DNA of 64,000 nucleotides from Ahaetulla prasina (lineage: Eukaryota > Chordata > Lepidosauria > Squamata > Colubridae), in assembly GCF_028640845.1 (NCBI RefSeq), contig NC_080541.1, forward strand, positions 7,098,935 to 7,162,934, in the 5' to 3' direction. This document shows positions 18,852-28,754 of this stretch, piece after piece. Below the pieces are notes generated by a model, which was not told the DNA's origin, ran no database searches, and worked only from the letters and a program-made list of their open reading frames with translations. Position 1 is the first letter of the stretch, and each line of letters starts with the position of its first letter. A program made the position numbers and the translations under genes.

Positions 18852-19251
18852 TAGATGGGACCGGCAGTCCTCAACTTACAATGTTTCATTTAGTGACCGT
18901 TCAACGTTACAATGGCGCTGAAAAAAGGGACTTACGACCGTTTTCCACCATTACAACCTTGCAGTATCCCCATGATCGTGTGATCGAAATTCAGAGGCTT
19001 GGCCTCGGGTTCTGACTTACGACCGCTGTCGTGCCCCAAGGTCACGGGATCCCCTTTTGTGATCTTCCGACAAGCGAAGGCAAGAGGGAAGCCAGATTCA
19101 CTTAACAACCGTGTCACTAACTTATCAACTTCATTGGTAACAACTGCGGCAAGAAACGTCGTAAAATGGAATAAAACTCACTTAACAAATGTCTCACTTA
19201 GCAACAGAACTTTTGAACTCAATTGTGGTCATAAGTTGAGGACTACCTGTA
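18852..19251. mobile_element. CAGGTAGTCC-family DNA transposon, near-complete
   Basis: Left end CGGCAGTCCTCAACTTAC and right end AAGTTGAGGACTACCTG are inverted repeats. The interior has the family blocks aacgttacaatggcgctgaa, cccatgatcgtgtgatcg and gattcacttaacaaccgtg. No clear target duplication is visible. The transposon superfamily is uncertain; hAT is possible. Confidence 0.75.
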
Positions 19252-19257
19252 TTGGCA

Positions 19258-19565
19258 TGTTGCAACAGTTCACTTTGTGACTATTCAAAGTTACGACGTC
19301 ACTGTAAAAGGTGATTTAAGGCTGATTTTCAAATGGCTGTTCCAATATCTCCATGGTTGCATGATCAAAATTTGGATGCTTGGCAACTGACTCGTATTTA
19401 TGACGATCGCAAAGTCCCGGGGTCATGTGATCAAGTTTTGCGACCTTCTGATCAGCATAAGTCAATGGGAAAGCCAGATTCACTTAACGGCCGTGTTACT
19501 AACTTAACACCTGCAATGATTCACTTAACAACTGTGGCAAGAATGGTCGTAAAATGGAGCAAAAT
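19258..19565 (+). mobile_element. CAGGTAGTCC-family partial copy
   Basis: Internal blocks of the same family (aagttacgacgtcactgtaa, atgcttggcaactgactcgt, gattcacttaac) without either end. Confidence 0.65.
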
Positions 19566-19737
19566 TCTCTGCCTTTAACCATCTGCATTGGAAACCTCTT
19601 GATATTCACCTCAAACTGGCGTTTCCTTAGCCGTTTTGAGATGTGTGGACTTCCAGAATTCCTCAGCCATCGGGGGGGGGAGGAGGGTTTTTTGAAATCA
19701 ATGCATCTTAAAGTTGGGAGTTGCAATCTATTTAGAC

Positions 19738-20138
19738 CAGGGGTCTCCAACCTTGGCAACTTTAAGATTTGTGGACTTCAATTCCCAGAGTTCCTCAGGC
19801 AGCTTTGCTTCTGGGAGTTGAAGTCCACAAAGCTGGCTGAGGAATTCTGGGAGTTGAAGTCGACAAGTCTTAAAGTTGCCAAGGTTAGAACAATTAATAA
19901 GTTAGACAGTTAGAACAATTAATAAGTGGAACGACTTGCCTTCAGAAGTTGTGAATGCTCCAACACTGGAAATTTTTAAGAAAATGTTGGATAACCATCT
20001 GACTGAGATGGTGTAGGGTTTCCTGCCTGGGCAGGGGGTTGGACTAGAAGGCCTCCAAGGTCCCTTCCAACTCTGATGTTATATGTTATGTTAATATCAG
20101 CGCTGACAAACATTTCCAGTCAAGGTTGGAGACCCCTG
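19738..20138. mobile_element. hAT foldback element split by a CR1 3' end
   Basis: Starts CAGGGGTCTCCAACC and ends GGTTGGAGACCCCTG. Flanks atttagac (19730-19737) and atctagac (20139-20146) match at seven of eight positions. The right arm is interrupted at 19889 by a CR1 fragment, and caaggtt occurs at both sides of that insertion. Confidence 0.82.
19889..20120 (+). mobile_element. CR1 3' end inside the foldback element
   Basis: Contains aacttgcc-like gaacgacttgccttcagaag, gggtttcctgcctgggcagg, ggttggactagaaggcctcc and a short GATGTTATATGTTATGTTA tail. It is flanked by caaggtt on both sides. Confidence 0.8.
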
Positions 20139-20289
20139 ATCTAGACATCTTAAAGTGGCCAAAGTTGAGAATTACTGCTTTAAACACACATCTGGAAGGG
20201 CACCCATCAGTTTGTATTCACGCTTCTCTAGTAGAGCACTAGAGGGAGCCAGTGTTCTGCAGATAGACGGTGGATAGACAAACATACAG

Positions 20290-20460
20290 CACAGAATAAT
20301 AGGGTTGGAAGGGACCTTAGAGGTCTTCTAGTCCAGCGGTCACCAGCTGGTGGTCCGTGAACCACTGGTGGTCCGCGAGAAAATTTTGATGGTCCGCAGA
20401 AAGATTATTTGCATTTTTTATATTGCACTAAATCAGAGGTCCTCAATTTACAGCCCCTGG
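20290..20460. mobile_element. CR1 terminus (minus) followed by partial hAT end
   Basis: 20290-20332 is the reverse complement of the CR1 3' terminus (ggttggaagggaccttagag). From CAGCGGTCACCAGCTGGTGG at 20334 a hAT-like terminal region with tggtccgcgagaaaattttg follows, without a recognisable second end. Confidence 0.6.
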
Positions 20461-20682
20461 GCCGGATACGTGCAGTGAACATTTATTTATTTATTTATTT
20501 ATTTATAATTTTATTTACAATTTAATTTCTATACCGCCCTTCTCCCGAAGGACTCAGGGCGGTTTACAGCCATATTAAAAACTAACACAGAATACAAACA
20601 ACAAATTTAAAAGCAGAATTAAAACCAAATATTTAATAGGCCAAATCAAACTAAAACGGTCATAGACCGACATAAAACCCAT

Positions 20683-21759
20683 TTAAAATTTCGATTTAAA
20701 ATTTTGCTCAGGCCAGTCCCGCACGATGAAATAATAAGGTCTTAAGTTCGCGTTTGAAGGTCCGGAGGTCGGGGAGTTGGCACAACCCCAGAGGCAGCTC
20801 ATTCCAAAGGGCCGGTGCGCCACAGAGAAGGCTCTCCCCCTGGGGGCCGCCAACCGACATTGTTTGGTCGACGGCACCCTGAGAAGGCCCACCCTGTGGG
20901 AGCGCACAGGTTGATGGGAAGCTATCGGTGGCAGAAGGCGGTCTCGTAAATAGCCCGGTCCTAAGCCATGGAGTGCTTTAAAGGTGATGACCAGCACCTT
21001 GAATTGCACCCGGAAGGCTACCGGCAGCCAGTGCAGGCTGCGCAGGATAGGTGTTATATGGGAGCAACGAGGTACTCCCTCTATCACCCGCGCAGCCGCA
21101 TTCTGGACTAGCTGGAGCCTCCTGGTGCTCTTCAAGGGGATCCCCATGTAGAGAGCATTGCAATAATCCAGACGGGAAGTGACGAGGGCGTGAGTGACTG
21201 TGCGCAAGGAGTCCCGGTCTAGGAAGGGACGCAACTGGCGAATCAGGCGAACCTGATAAAATGCTCCCCTGGCGACGGCCGTCAGATGTTCCTCTAAGGA
21301 CAGCCGATCATCCAGGAGAACGCCCAAGTTGCGCACCCTCCCCCTGGGGGCCAGTAATTCACCCCCAACAGTCAGCGATGGCGTAAGCTGACTGTACCAG
21401 GACGCCGGCACCCACAGCCTCCCCATCCAGACCCGCACGGCTTCAAGACACAGGGCCATCACCTCGAAGGCTTCGTTGGGGTGGCTCGGGGTGGAGATGT
21501 ACAGCTGAGTATCATCAACGTACAGGTGGTACTCCACCCCAAAACCACGGATAACCTCACCCAGCAGCTTCATATAGATGTTGAACAGGAGAGGCGAGAG
21601 AACCGGCCCCTGTGGCACCCCACAAGTGAAGCACCTCGAGGTCGATCTCTGCCCCCCTGCCAACACCGTCTGCGAACGGTCCAAGAGATAGGAGGAGAAC
21701 CACCGATAAATGGTGCCCCCCCACCTCCAATCCCTCCAACCGTCGCAGCAGGATACCAT
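20683..21759 (-). pseudogene. L2-like LINE reverse transcriptase, C-terminal segment
   Basis: 358 codons. In order: GGTIYRWFSSYLLDRSQTVL, GVPQGPVLSPLLFNIYMKLL, YHLYVDDTQLYISTPSHPNE with the catalytic motif read as YVDD at 21511-21522 (YADD in the 14.8-kb copy), LGVLLDDRLSLEEHLTAVA, LVTSRLDYCNALYMGIPLKS and GVPRCSHITPILRSLHWLPV, ending with a basic C-terminal tail. It lacks about ten residues after VWMGR, where the other copy reads NRLKLNPSKTE, so it carries an internal deletion. A frameshift near 21770 separates it from the N-terminal segment. Confidence 0.9.
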
Positions 21760-21782
21760 GGTATCGAAAGCTGCTGAGAGAT

Positions 21783-22556
21783 CTAAAAGGACCAGGACAG
21801 AGGTTGGTGGAGATCATCCACCAACGCGACCAAAGCCGTCTCCGTGCTGTATCCAAGTCTGAAGCCGGACTGGAATGGGTCTAGATAGACAGTTTCCTCC
21901 AGGTATTGGGGAAGCTGATATGCCACCACACTCTCAACAACCTTCGCCAAAAAGCGAAGGTTGGAGACTGGACGATAGTTCACCAATACAGCTGGGTCCA
22001 GGGAAGGCTTGTTGAGGAGGGGCCTCACCACGGCCTCTTTTAAGGCGGTGGGGAAAATGCCCCCCAACAAAGAAGCGTTGATAACTCCCAGGAGCCAGCC
22101 TCGTGTAACCTCCCATGTGGCCAATACCAACCAGGAGGGACACGGGTCCAATAAACATGTGGTGGGATTCAGCCTACCCAACAACCTGTCCATGTCCTCG
22201 AGAGTCACAGGATCAAACTCAGCCGAGGTAATATCCACAAGACCCGTCCCCGTTATCCCGCCTGAATCTACCCAATCAGCATCCAGTCCGTCCCAGATCC
22301 GAGCGATTTTATCGGACAGATACTGTACAAAATCCTCAGCATGACCCTGCAACACATTTGTGTTGCTGCAGAGAGTTTCCCCCTTTGGGGTCTTTTTGTT
22401 TGGGTCAGAGGAGGGAAGACATTCCGACTTGGGGTCTGCTTCAGCCTCCTGGTTTGGGGCTTTGGGTGAAGGCTGGAGGGAAGCGCTGCTGGTGGTGAAG
22501 AGCTGGAGGGCCTCGTTCCAGTGGGACTTCATCATGGCCTGGAACTGGATGACCAT
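21783..22556 (-). pseudogene. L2-like LINE ORF2, palm-entry segment
   Basis: 257 codons encoding the linker and fingers of the same polymerase: GHAEDFVQYLSDKIARIWDG, LLGRLNPTTCLLDPCPSWLV, GIFPTALKEAVVRPLLNKPS, NYRPVSNLRFLAKVVESVVA, LDPFQSGFRLGYSTETALVA. It ends LVDDLHQPLSWSF where the frame shifts. In related proteins this leads into the AFDTVDH palm strand, which is read in another frame here (21856-21557). No endonuclease domain upstream. Confidence 0.88.
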
Positions 22557-22899
22557 CTCAGCCCGCTGAGCCTCCAGGTGCTGGTACCTGGCCTTGCACT
22601 CCCGCAGGTCTTCCCTCTGTTTGGAAAGCCTATGCTCCTAGTCCTCAGTGAGGTGCTTCTGCTGAGCCCCCTTCTCGGTCAGATCCAATTTGAACTGGGC
22701 TGTTTTGCCAACTCTTTCTCATGGTGGCTGCTTAGCTCCAACACCTGCTTCCTGTTGGGGCCCTAAGGAGCCTGGGCGGGCAGGCAAGGAGGGGCTGGGA
22801 GGGGAGGGGCAAGTAGAGGATGGCGAGGCACCTCTCAACGTGAGTGACATCACGCCCATCCAGTCACATGACCACCTAGCCACGCCCACCCAGCTGGTT

Positions 22900-23245
22900 A
22901 TTAGGCAGATCATATTAGTTGTCATTTTGGACGGTCACTAAACAAATGGATGTAAGTGGAGGATTACCTGCAGTCAGCAGCAGCTGAATGGTCTCAGTTG
23001 CTCCACCACATCCAAAGTTTCGGATGGAAAAAAATGCAGAACAAAACAAGGGATGTTGGCAGAAGATTCTTGCAAAGGAGAGAGAGAAGTGTTTATCCCT
23101 GGGAATCAGGAATGGTACATATGTTAGGTGAATTATTAATAAATAAGTTTGGATCACCACCATCTGTGATGGCTAATTGGAGCCTCCAGCAAAACAGCAG
23201 CCACGAGCCTGTAAAGATAATTTTTAAAAAGATTAGGGGAAGCCA
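22900..23245. other. Mostly unassigned sequence with a short CAGGTAGTCC-family end
   Basis: 22917-22973 contains ggacggtcactaaacaaatg and gtggaggattacctgcag, a decayed end of the family at 18852-19251. The rest is unassigned. Confidence 0.4.
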
Positions 23246-23248
23246 CCA

Positions 23249-23345
23249 ATAATAGCAATAGCCGCTTAGACTTATATACTGCTTCACAGTGCTTTACAGC
23301 CCGCTCTAAGCGATTTATCATATTGCCCCCAACAATAGTTATCTA
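23249..23345 (-). mobile_element. Truncated SINE/LINE tail, minus strand
   Basis: Reverse complement of the 3' part of the SINE seen at 25926-26146 and 56553-56768 (tagcaatagccgcttagact, cagtgctttacagcc). Confidence 0.7.
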
Positions 23346-23354
23346 CCTTATAAT

Positions 23355-24082
23355 TATATAAACAGAGGCATAGAATCAAGATCACGGGAAATATTAGTAT
23401 CACTCGGGTGGGTTCTACTTACTTTTACTACCGGTTTGCAACAGGAGTGCGCGCATGCTCCTCTGCACATGCACAAAAGCCCCTTGATGACATTGGGGGT
23501 GGGGTGGGCGGAGCCTCCCACTGGTTTTACTACCGGTTCTATAGAACCGGATAGAACTGGAGCAAACGACCGCTGGTATCACTTTATAAAACCCTAGTAA
23601 GTCCACAGAATACTGCAACCAATTTTGGCCACCATACTACAAAACAACAACAACAACATGTTGAGACTTTGGAAAAAGTGCAGAGAAGAGCAACTGAGAT
23701 GGTCAAAGGCCTGGGCACTAAAACATATGAAGAACGGTTGCAGGATTTGGGCTTGGCCAGTCTAGAGAAAAGAAGGACTATGGGGGACATGATAGCAGGA
23801 TTCCAGTATTTGAGGGGCTGCCACAAAGAAGAGGGAGTCAACTTATTCTCCAAAGCATCTGAAGGCAAGGCAAGAAGCAATGGGTGGAAACTAATCGAGG
23901 AGAGAAGCAACTTGGAATTGAGGAAAAACTTCCTAAAAGTGAGGACAGTCAACCAGTGGAACAGCTCTACCTCCAAAAATCATGGGCAGTCCATCACTGG
24001 AGGTTTTTAAGAAGAGACTGGACAGTCACTTGTCTGAAATAGTATAGGGTCTCCTGCTTGACCAGGGGGCTGGTCTCTTCCG
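23355..24082 (+). mobile_element. CR1 LINE 3' fragment split by a hAT element
   Basis: CR1 ORF2 C-terminal sequence from ataaacagaggcatagaatc, interrupted at 23405-23575. It continues at 23584 through LEKVQRRATEMVKGLG, YEERLQDLGLASLEKRRTMG and SNLELRKNFLKVRTVNQW, to the 3' terminus ggtctcctgcttgaccagg. It runs directly into the (ATTCT)n array at 24083. Confidence 0.88.
23405..23575. mobile_element. hAT miniature element with perfect TSD in CR1
   Basis: 171 bp, starting CGGGTGGGTTCTACTT and ending AACGACCGCTG, with actaccggtt motifs at both sides. The perfect 8-bp gtatcact is at 23397-23404 and 23576-23583. The CR1 reading resumes across it. Confidence 0.88.
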
Positions 24083-24617
24083 GATTCTATTCTATTCTAT
24101 TCCATTCCATTCTATATTTTATTATTCTATTGTGTTCTGTTCTATTCTATTTTATTCTATTCCATATTTTATTATTCTATTGTGTTCTGTTCTGTTCTAT
24201 TCTATTCCATTCCATTCCATTCCATATTTTATTATTCTATTCTATTCTATTCTATTCTATTCTATTCTATTCTATTCTATTCTATTCTAGCCTAGCCTAG
24301 CCTAGCCTAGCCTAGCCTAGCCTAGCCTAGCCTAGCCTGCATTCTATTCTATTCTATTCTATTCTATTCTATTCTGTTCTGTTCTGTTCTGTTCTGTTCT
24401 GTTCTATTCTATTCTATTCTATTCTATTCTATTCTATTCTATTCTATTCTATTCCATTCCATTCCATATTTTATTATTCTATTGTGTTCTGTTCTATTCT
24501 ATTCTATTTTATTCTATTCCATATTTTATTATTCTATTGTGTTCTGTTCTGTTCTATTCTATTCCATATTTTATTATTCTATTCTATTCTATTCTATTCT
24601 ATTCTATTCCATCCATC
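24083..24617 (+). repeat. (ATTCT)n pentanucleotide array with variant domains
   Basis: About 535 bp. It has blocks of pure ATTCT, a block of about ten CCTAG units (24287-24338), a block of GTTCT (24373-24404), and four spaced recurrences of ccatattttattattctatt. It follows the CR1 3' end at 24082. Confidence 0.95.
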
Positions 24618-24619
24618 CC

Positions 24620-25010
24620 ATTCCCTGGAGTGGCATCCTTCCTAAGCTAGCTTTCTCCACAAGGCAATTCCCAGAGAGCAGGGATTACAGCTCCCTTCAT
24701 CCCCAGCCAGCAGTCTGGCTGGGAATAATGGGTATATGATGGGAGACCTTTCGAGGACAAGCCAGGAGAGGGCAAGCCAACTGTAAGATGAACCAAGGCC
24801 GAGAGTACTTGGGGAGTAGCAGCACAACCCTATCCGGATGGGATTCCCTAGAGAGGCCAGGCCATCTGTGGCTTGGACACTGAAATTCCATAAATACAGG
24901 ATCTCTTCCTGTGGATTTCCTTCCTGTCTTGCTTCTGTGATAGCATTCATCCGCTTTCAACGTGAAGCGTGGCCTTTGAGGATTGTCCTTTTGAAAATAT
25001 GACATTGCAT
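24620..25010. other. Unassigned sequence
   Basis: No coding or repeat feature recognised. Confidence 0.35.
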
Positions 25011-25018
25011 CATCTAAG

Positions 25019-25093
25019 CTTTGCTTTGCTGGCTGAGGAATTCTGGGAGTTGAAGTCCACAAGTCTTAAAGTTGCCAAGGTTGGAGAGCCCTG
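25019..25093 (-). mobile_element. Half foldback hAT element with TSD
   Basis: Only one arm is present (ctggctgaggaattctggga to ggttggagagccctg). The 7-bp atctaag is at 25012-25018 and 25094-25100. Confidence 0.7.
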
Positions 25094-25200
25094 ATCTAAG
25101 TTTTCTTCCTGGCTTCCTCAAAGGGCAGGTTCTCCTGAACATAATAAATGAACATGTCACAGGAAGGGTTTCCATGTGGTCCTTCCTTATTGGGTAGGAG

Positions 25201-25647
25201 CAGGGATGGGATTCAGGTGGTTCAGACCGGTTCAGGCGAACCGGATCTTAATTTTAATCTGGTTCGCCGAACTGGTTGTTGCAAAGACTGGCTGACCCCG
25301 CCCACCCCACCCCGCCCCTCTCAGGAGTCTCTACACAGCCTGGTTTGAATGCCAGGTAAGTGAAGGCCCACACAGAAGCTCCGGGAGGGTAAAAACCAGG
25401 CCTAGTAGAAGTACCAGAAATCCAAAAATGGGCCCGTTTCTGGCCTCCGGAGGGCCTCCAGAACCTGGAGGAGGCCATTTTTACCCTACCAGAGACTCAA
25501 GAAAAGCCTTCGGAGCCTGGGGAGAGTGAAAAGCTCCCCCCCCCTGCGCATGGTGCAGGAGGCTGAGTAGGCCACACCCACCATGGCCACGCCCACCCAG
25601 CAACCGGGCACAGAACCAGTTGCTAAAATTTCTGAATCCCAGCCCTG
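25201..25647. mobile_element. hAT miniature element, 447 bp
   Basis: Starts CAGGGATGGGATTCAGG and ends TCTGAATCCCAGCCCTG. Flanks ggtaggag (25193-25200) and gataggag (25648-25655) match at seven of eight positions. Interior CCGGTT / AACCGG motifs near the left end, cacgcccaccca near the right. Confidence 0.88.
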
Positions 25648-25655
25648 GATAGGAG

Positions 25656-25920
25656 CATTTGAGTTGGAAATCTCTCCTTTGCAGCCAACAGTGTCGAGGT
25701 CCCTTGACCTGTAATCCCTTCATTCCAGAAGCCCTGGAGATCTTCTTTAGATCTTCCACAAGTCCTGGGTCCCTTCTTTAGATCTTTCCTTAGCAATCTC
25801 AATGAGAGGTTGAATTCTTTTTCTTCCTCCCTTCTTCCCTCATCTCTCCAGCCCAGTCTTCAAAACTAAAGATGGTTTATATTCTTTAAATCCAAGATAA
25901 TGTAAACATTCCTATGTATA
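25656..25920. other. Unassigned sequence
   Basis: No recognisable feature. Confidence 0.35.
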
Positions 25921-25925
25921 GTCTA

Positions 25926-26146
25926 ATAGCAATAGCCCTTAGACTTATATACCGCTGCACAGTGCTTTACAGCCCTCTCTAAGCAGTTTACAGAGTCAGC
26001 CTCTTGCCCCCAATAATCCGGGTCCTCATTTTACCCACCTTGGAAGGATGGAAAGCTGAGTCAACCTGTCAGGATCGAACTGCTGGCAATTGGCAGATTT
26101 AGCCTGCAATTCTGCATTCTAACCACTGCGCCACCATGGCTCTTAA
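25926..26146 (-). mobile_element. tRNA-derived SINE, minus strand
   Basis: On the minus strand: head GGTGGCGCAGTGGTTAGAAT (A box) and a B-box-like GTTCGATCCTGACAGG, then TTGACTCAGCTTTCCATCC, AAATGAGGACCCGG and a 3' end AAAGCACTGTGCAGCGGTAT. It belongs to the same class as 56553-56768. Confidence 0.88.
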
Positions 26147-26199
26147 AGTATCTGTTTCCTTGGTTCAGTTTCTGTGTTGTTTCTTCGTGTCGGTATGGG

Positions 26200-26360
26200 G
26201 ATATATGCGTAATTATTTATTTATTTATTTTGTCATGTTTATGTAGTGTATATTAGAGGTGGAGACCCTTTGAGAGCTGTATGCAACAACATTTCATTTT
26301 AATATATGCCGATTAGTGTGCATTCACAGTGAACAATAAAGTTATTCTAAGTCGAAGTCC
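26200..26360 (+). mobile_element. LINE 3' end (ACAATAAAG-tailed family)
   Basis: tgtagtgtatattagaggtg, ccctttgagagctgtatgca, acatttcattttaa and ttagtgtgcattcacagtga, ending in caataaagttattct. The same end is at about 62340-62470. The family is not identified. Confidence 0.6.
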
Positions 26361-26562
26361 TCTGTTTTTCCATATGTTGACCTTGTGAGTTGCTTTGTTC
26401 ATCTCTTGGGAGAAAGGAGAAATAAGAAATATTTATCGTTTACTTATTTCTAAGAAATAAGTAAATGATAATGTAAAAATAAATTCATCTGGAGTCAAAA
26501 ACACTCCATCTGATTGGGTGGAAAAAGAGAACTAGACAGTTTGCTCCTAGCTTGTACAGGTT

Positions 26563-26735
26563 GTCCTTCATTTACGATCAAATCAAACCTAAGCAGAAGT
26601 GAGTTTTGCCCCATTTTGTGACGTTTCTTGCCAGTAGTGAGTCACTTCAGTTATTAGGCGGGTAGCACAACTGTTAAATGAACCTGTCTTCCCCATTGAC
26701 TTTGCTTGTCAGATAAATGGCGATCCCATGTCCAC
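26563..26735 (-). mobile_element. CAGGTAGTCC-family fragment
   Basis: tacaggttgtccttcattta at the left end, then gagttttgccccattttgtg and ccattgactttgcttgtc. The right half is missing. Confidence 0.65.
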
Positions 26736-26740
26736 TTCTA

Positions 26741-26930
26741 GAAAAGGCAAGTTCTCTTAATGCAGGTCTAGAAATGCATTTCTAGAAAAATGCCAGGTTA
26801 TACAAAACACTTGTAGAAGATGCAACGGTTTCTAGAAATGCATTTCTAGAAAAATGCCCGGTTACACACAGCACTTGTAGAAGATGCAACGGTTTCTAGA
26901 AATGCACTCCTAGAAAAGGCAAGGTTTAAA
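26741..26930 (+). repeat. Minisatellite of about 64 bp
   Basis: About 2.8 units, each with tctagaaatgcatttctaga (itself palindromic) and acttgtagaagatgcaacgg. Confidence 0.88.
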
Positions 26931-27320
26931 ACATTCTCCCAATTCCAACTCCGTAGAGATATTATTCAACGGCTTGTTATTTTTCTGGATGATTCTAACA
27001 GCACCGAGCAGCTGAACATGTGATCCAGTGAGAATTGTAGGCTACAAGCTGGGAGAATAAACATGCCGCCGCCCCCGCCACTAACGGAAAACAGGATGTA
27101 CTTACAGGATAGTCAATACTCCCAAGCTAAATTTATCCGGTTATTCTTTTGAAATGGTTCTGCTACATTAAGCCGGAACGATTTCGATGCTGCGGTAGTG
27201 GAACAATTTTAGCTACCCGTTTAAACTGCCTGCAGGGATCAATACAGCATGAGAGCACATTGAGAAATAACCAAGGAAACGCATCTGTGACTTACGATAG
27301 CTTGGATAAATACGTGGGGG
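26931..27320. other. Unassigned sequence
   Basis: No clear feature. The only long frame here continues into CR1 sequence. Confidence 0.35.
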
Positions 27321-27324
27321 GAAA

Positions 27325-27655
27325 TATCTCGAGTCTCTTGATAGCAGTCTTCCAATATTTGAGGGGCTGCCACAGAGAGGAAGAGGTCAAGCTGTTTGCC
27401 AAGGCACCTGAAGGCCAGACAAGGAAGAATGGATGGAAACTGAACAGGGAGAGATTCAAGCTAGAAATAAAATTTTTCTGACCGTGAGAACAATCAACCC
27501 ATGGAACAGGAGTTGCCTTCAGAAGTTCTGGGAGCTTCATCACTGGAAGCTTTCAAGAAGAGACTGGACTGCCAACTGTCAGAAATGGTGTAGGGTCTCC
27601 TGCTTGGGCAGGGGGTTGGACTAGATAACCTACAAGGTCCCTTCCAACTCTGTTA
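27325..27655 (+). mobile_element. CR1 3' end
   Basis: CR1 sequence (cttccaatatttgaggggct, aaggcacctgaaggccagac, gggtctcctgcttgggcagg, aaggtcccttccaactctgt) ending in (CTGTAT)-like repeats. Confidence 0.85.
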
Positions 27656-28650
27656 ATCTGTATCTGTATCTAATCTGTATCCTCTCAACCTTGAAGACTC
27701 AAGGTTACCAGCTACGGAAAGGAGAACATCTCCATGCCCCAGGAGATGGGCTGGTCATGAAAAAGCAACCAAAAGCCAGCTCAAGATGGCCTAGATCTGA
27801 TCCAAAAAGGGTGTTCTTACATTCTTCTAGTCTTCAAATGTAATTTGAATAGGAGAAAGATGAGAGACCAGGTCTATCTGGTGTCTCACCAAAGGGAAGA
27901 GCAACCAAGATGATTAGGGGACTGGAGGCTAAAACGTATGAAGAACGGTTGCAGGAACTGGGCCTGGCTAGTCTAGTGAAGAGAAGGACCAGGGGAGGCA
28001 TGATAGCAGTCTTCCAATATCTGAGGGGCTGTGAATCACTGGAGGCTTTCAAGAAGAGACTGGACTGCCAACTGTCAGAAATGGTGTAGGGTCTCCTGCT
28101 TGGGCGGGGGGTTGGACTAGATAACCTACAAGGTCCCTTCCAACTCTGTTAATCTGTATCTGTATCTAATCTGTATCCTCTCAACCTTGAAGACTCAAGG
28201 TTACCAGCTATGGAAAGGAGAACATCTCCATGCCCCAGGAGATGGGCTGGTCATGAAAAAGCAACCAAAAGCCAGTTCAAGATGGCCTTGGTCTGATCCA
28301 AAAAGGGTGTTCTTACATTCTTCTAGTCTTCAAATGTAATTTGAATAGGAGAAAGATGAGAGACCAGGTCTATCTGGTGTCTCACCAGAGGGAAGAGCAA
28401 CCAAGATGATTAGGGGACTGGAGGCTAAAACGTATGAAAAACGGTTGCAGGAACTCGGCCTGGCTAGTCTAGTGAAGAGAAGGACCAGGGGAGGCATGAT
28501 AGCAGTCTTCCAATATCTGAGGGGCTGTGAATCACTGGAGGCTTTCAAGAAGAGACTGGACTGCCATCTGTCAGAAATGGTGTAGGGTCTCCTGCTTGGG
28601 CAGGGGGTTCGACTAGATGACCTACAAGGTCCCTTCCAAGTCTGTTAATC
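27654..28650 (+). repeat. Direct tandem duplication, unit 496 bp, containing CR1
   Basis: 27654-28149 and 28150-28645 repeat with a period of exactly 496 bp at matched landmarks (the cttcaaatgtaatttgaata block and the CR1 frame). Each unit has unassigned sequence followed by a truncated CR1 3' end (27897-28149 and 28392-28645) that skips from gaggggctgtg to aatcactggaggctttc. The shared ctgttaatctgtatctgtat at the unit ends probably mediated the duplication. Confidence 0.93.
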
Positions 28651-28754
28651 TTTTAAATGAACAAGAATATGAATGAAGCTCATCTAGGATCGAACTAAGC
28701 ATTGTGTAGGACTCTAGATGTGCTAACTCGATGCTTCTTACACTAAATTAGATT

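Larger units (their letters stand above)
20478..22625 (-). mobile_element. L2-like LINE, minus strand, longer copy
   Basis: The 3' end faces left: (ATTT)n tail at 20478-20510, then ataccgcccttctcccgaag...cagggcggtttaca, the reverse complement of the tail also used by the SINEs at 14128, 50353 and 2587. Coding runs from about 22556 down to 20683 with one clear frame break near 21770. 22626-22900 (minus-strand upstream) is GC-rich and may still belong to the element. Confidence 0.85.

Noticed and set aside
24058..24739. Frames encoding repeated S-I-L-F-Y units
   Set aside because: Translation of the ATTCT microsatellite.
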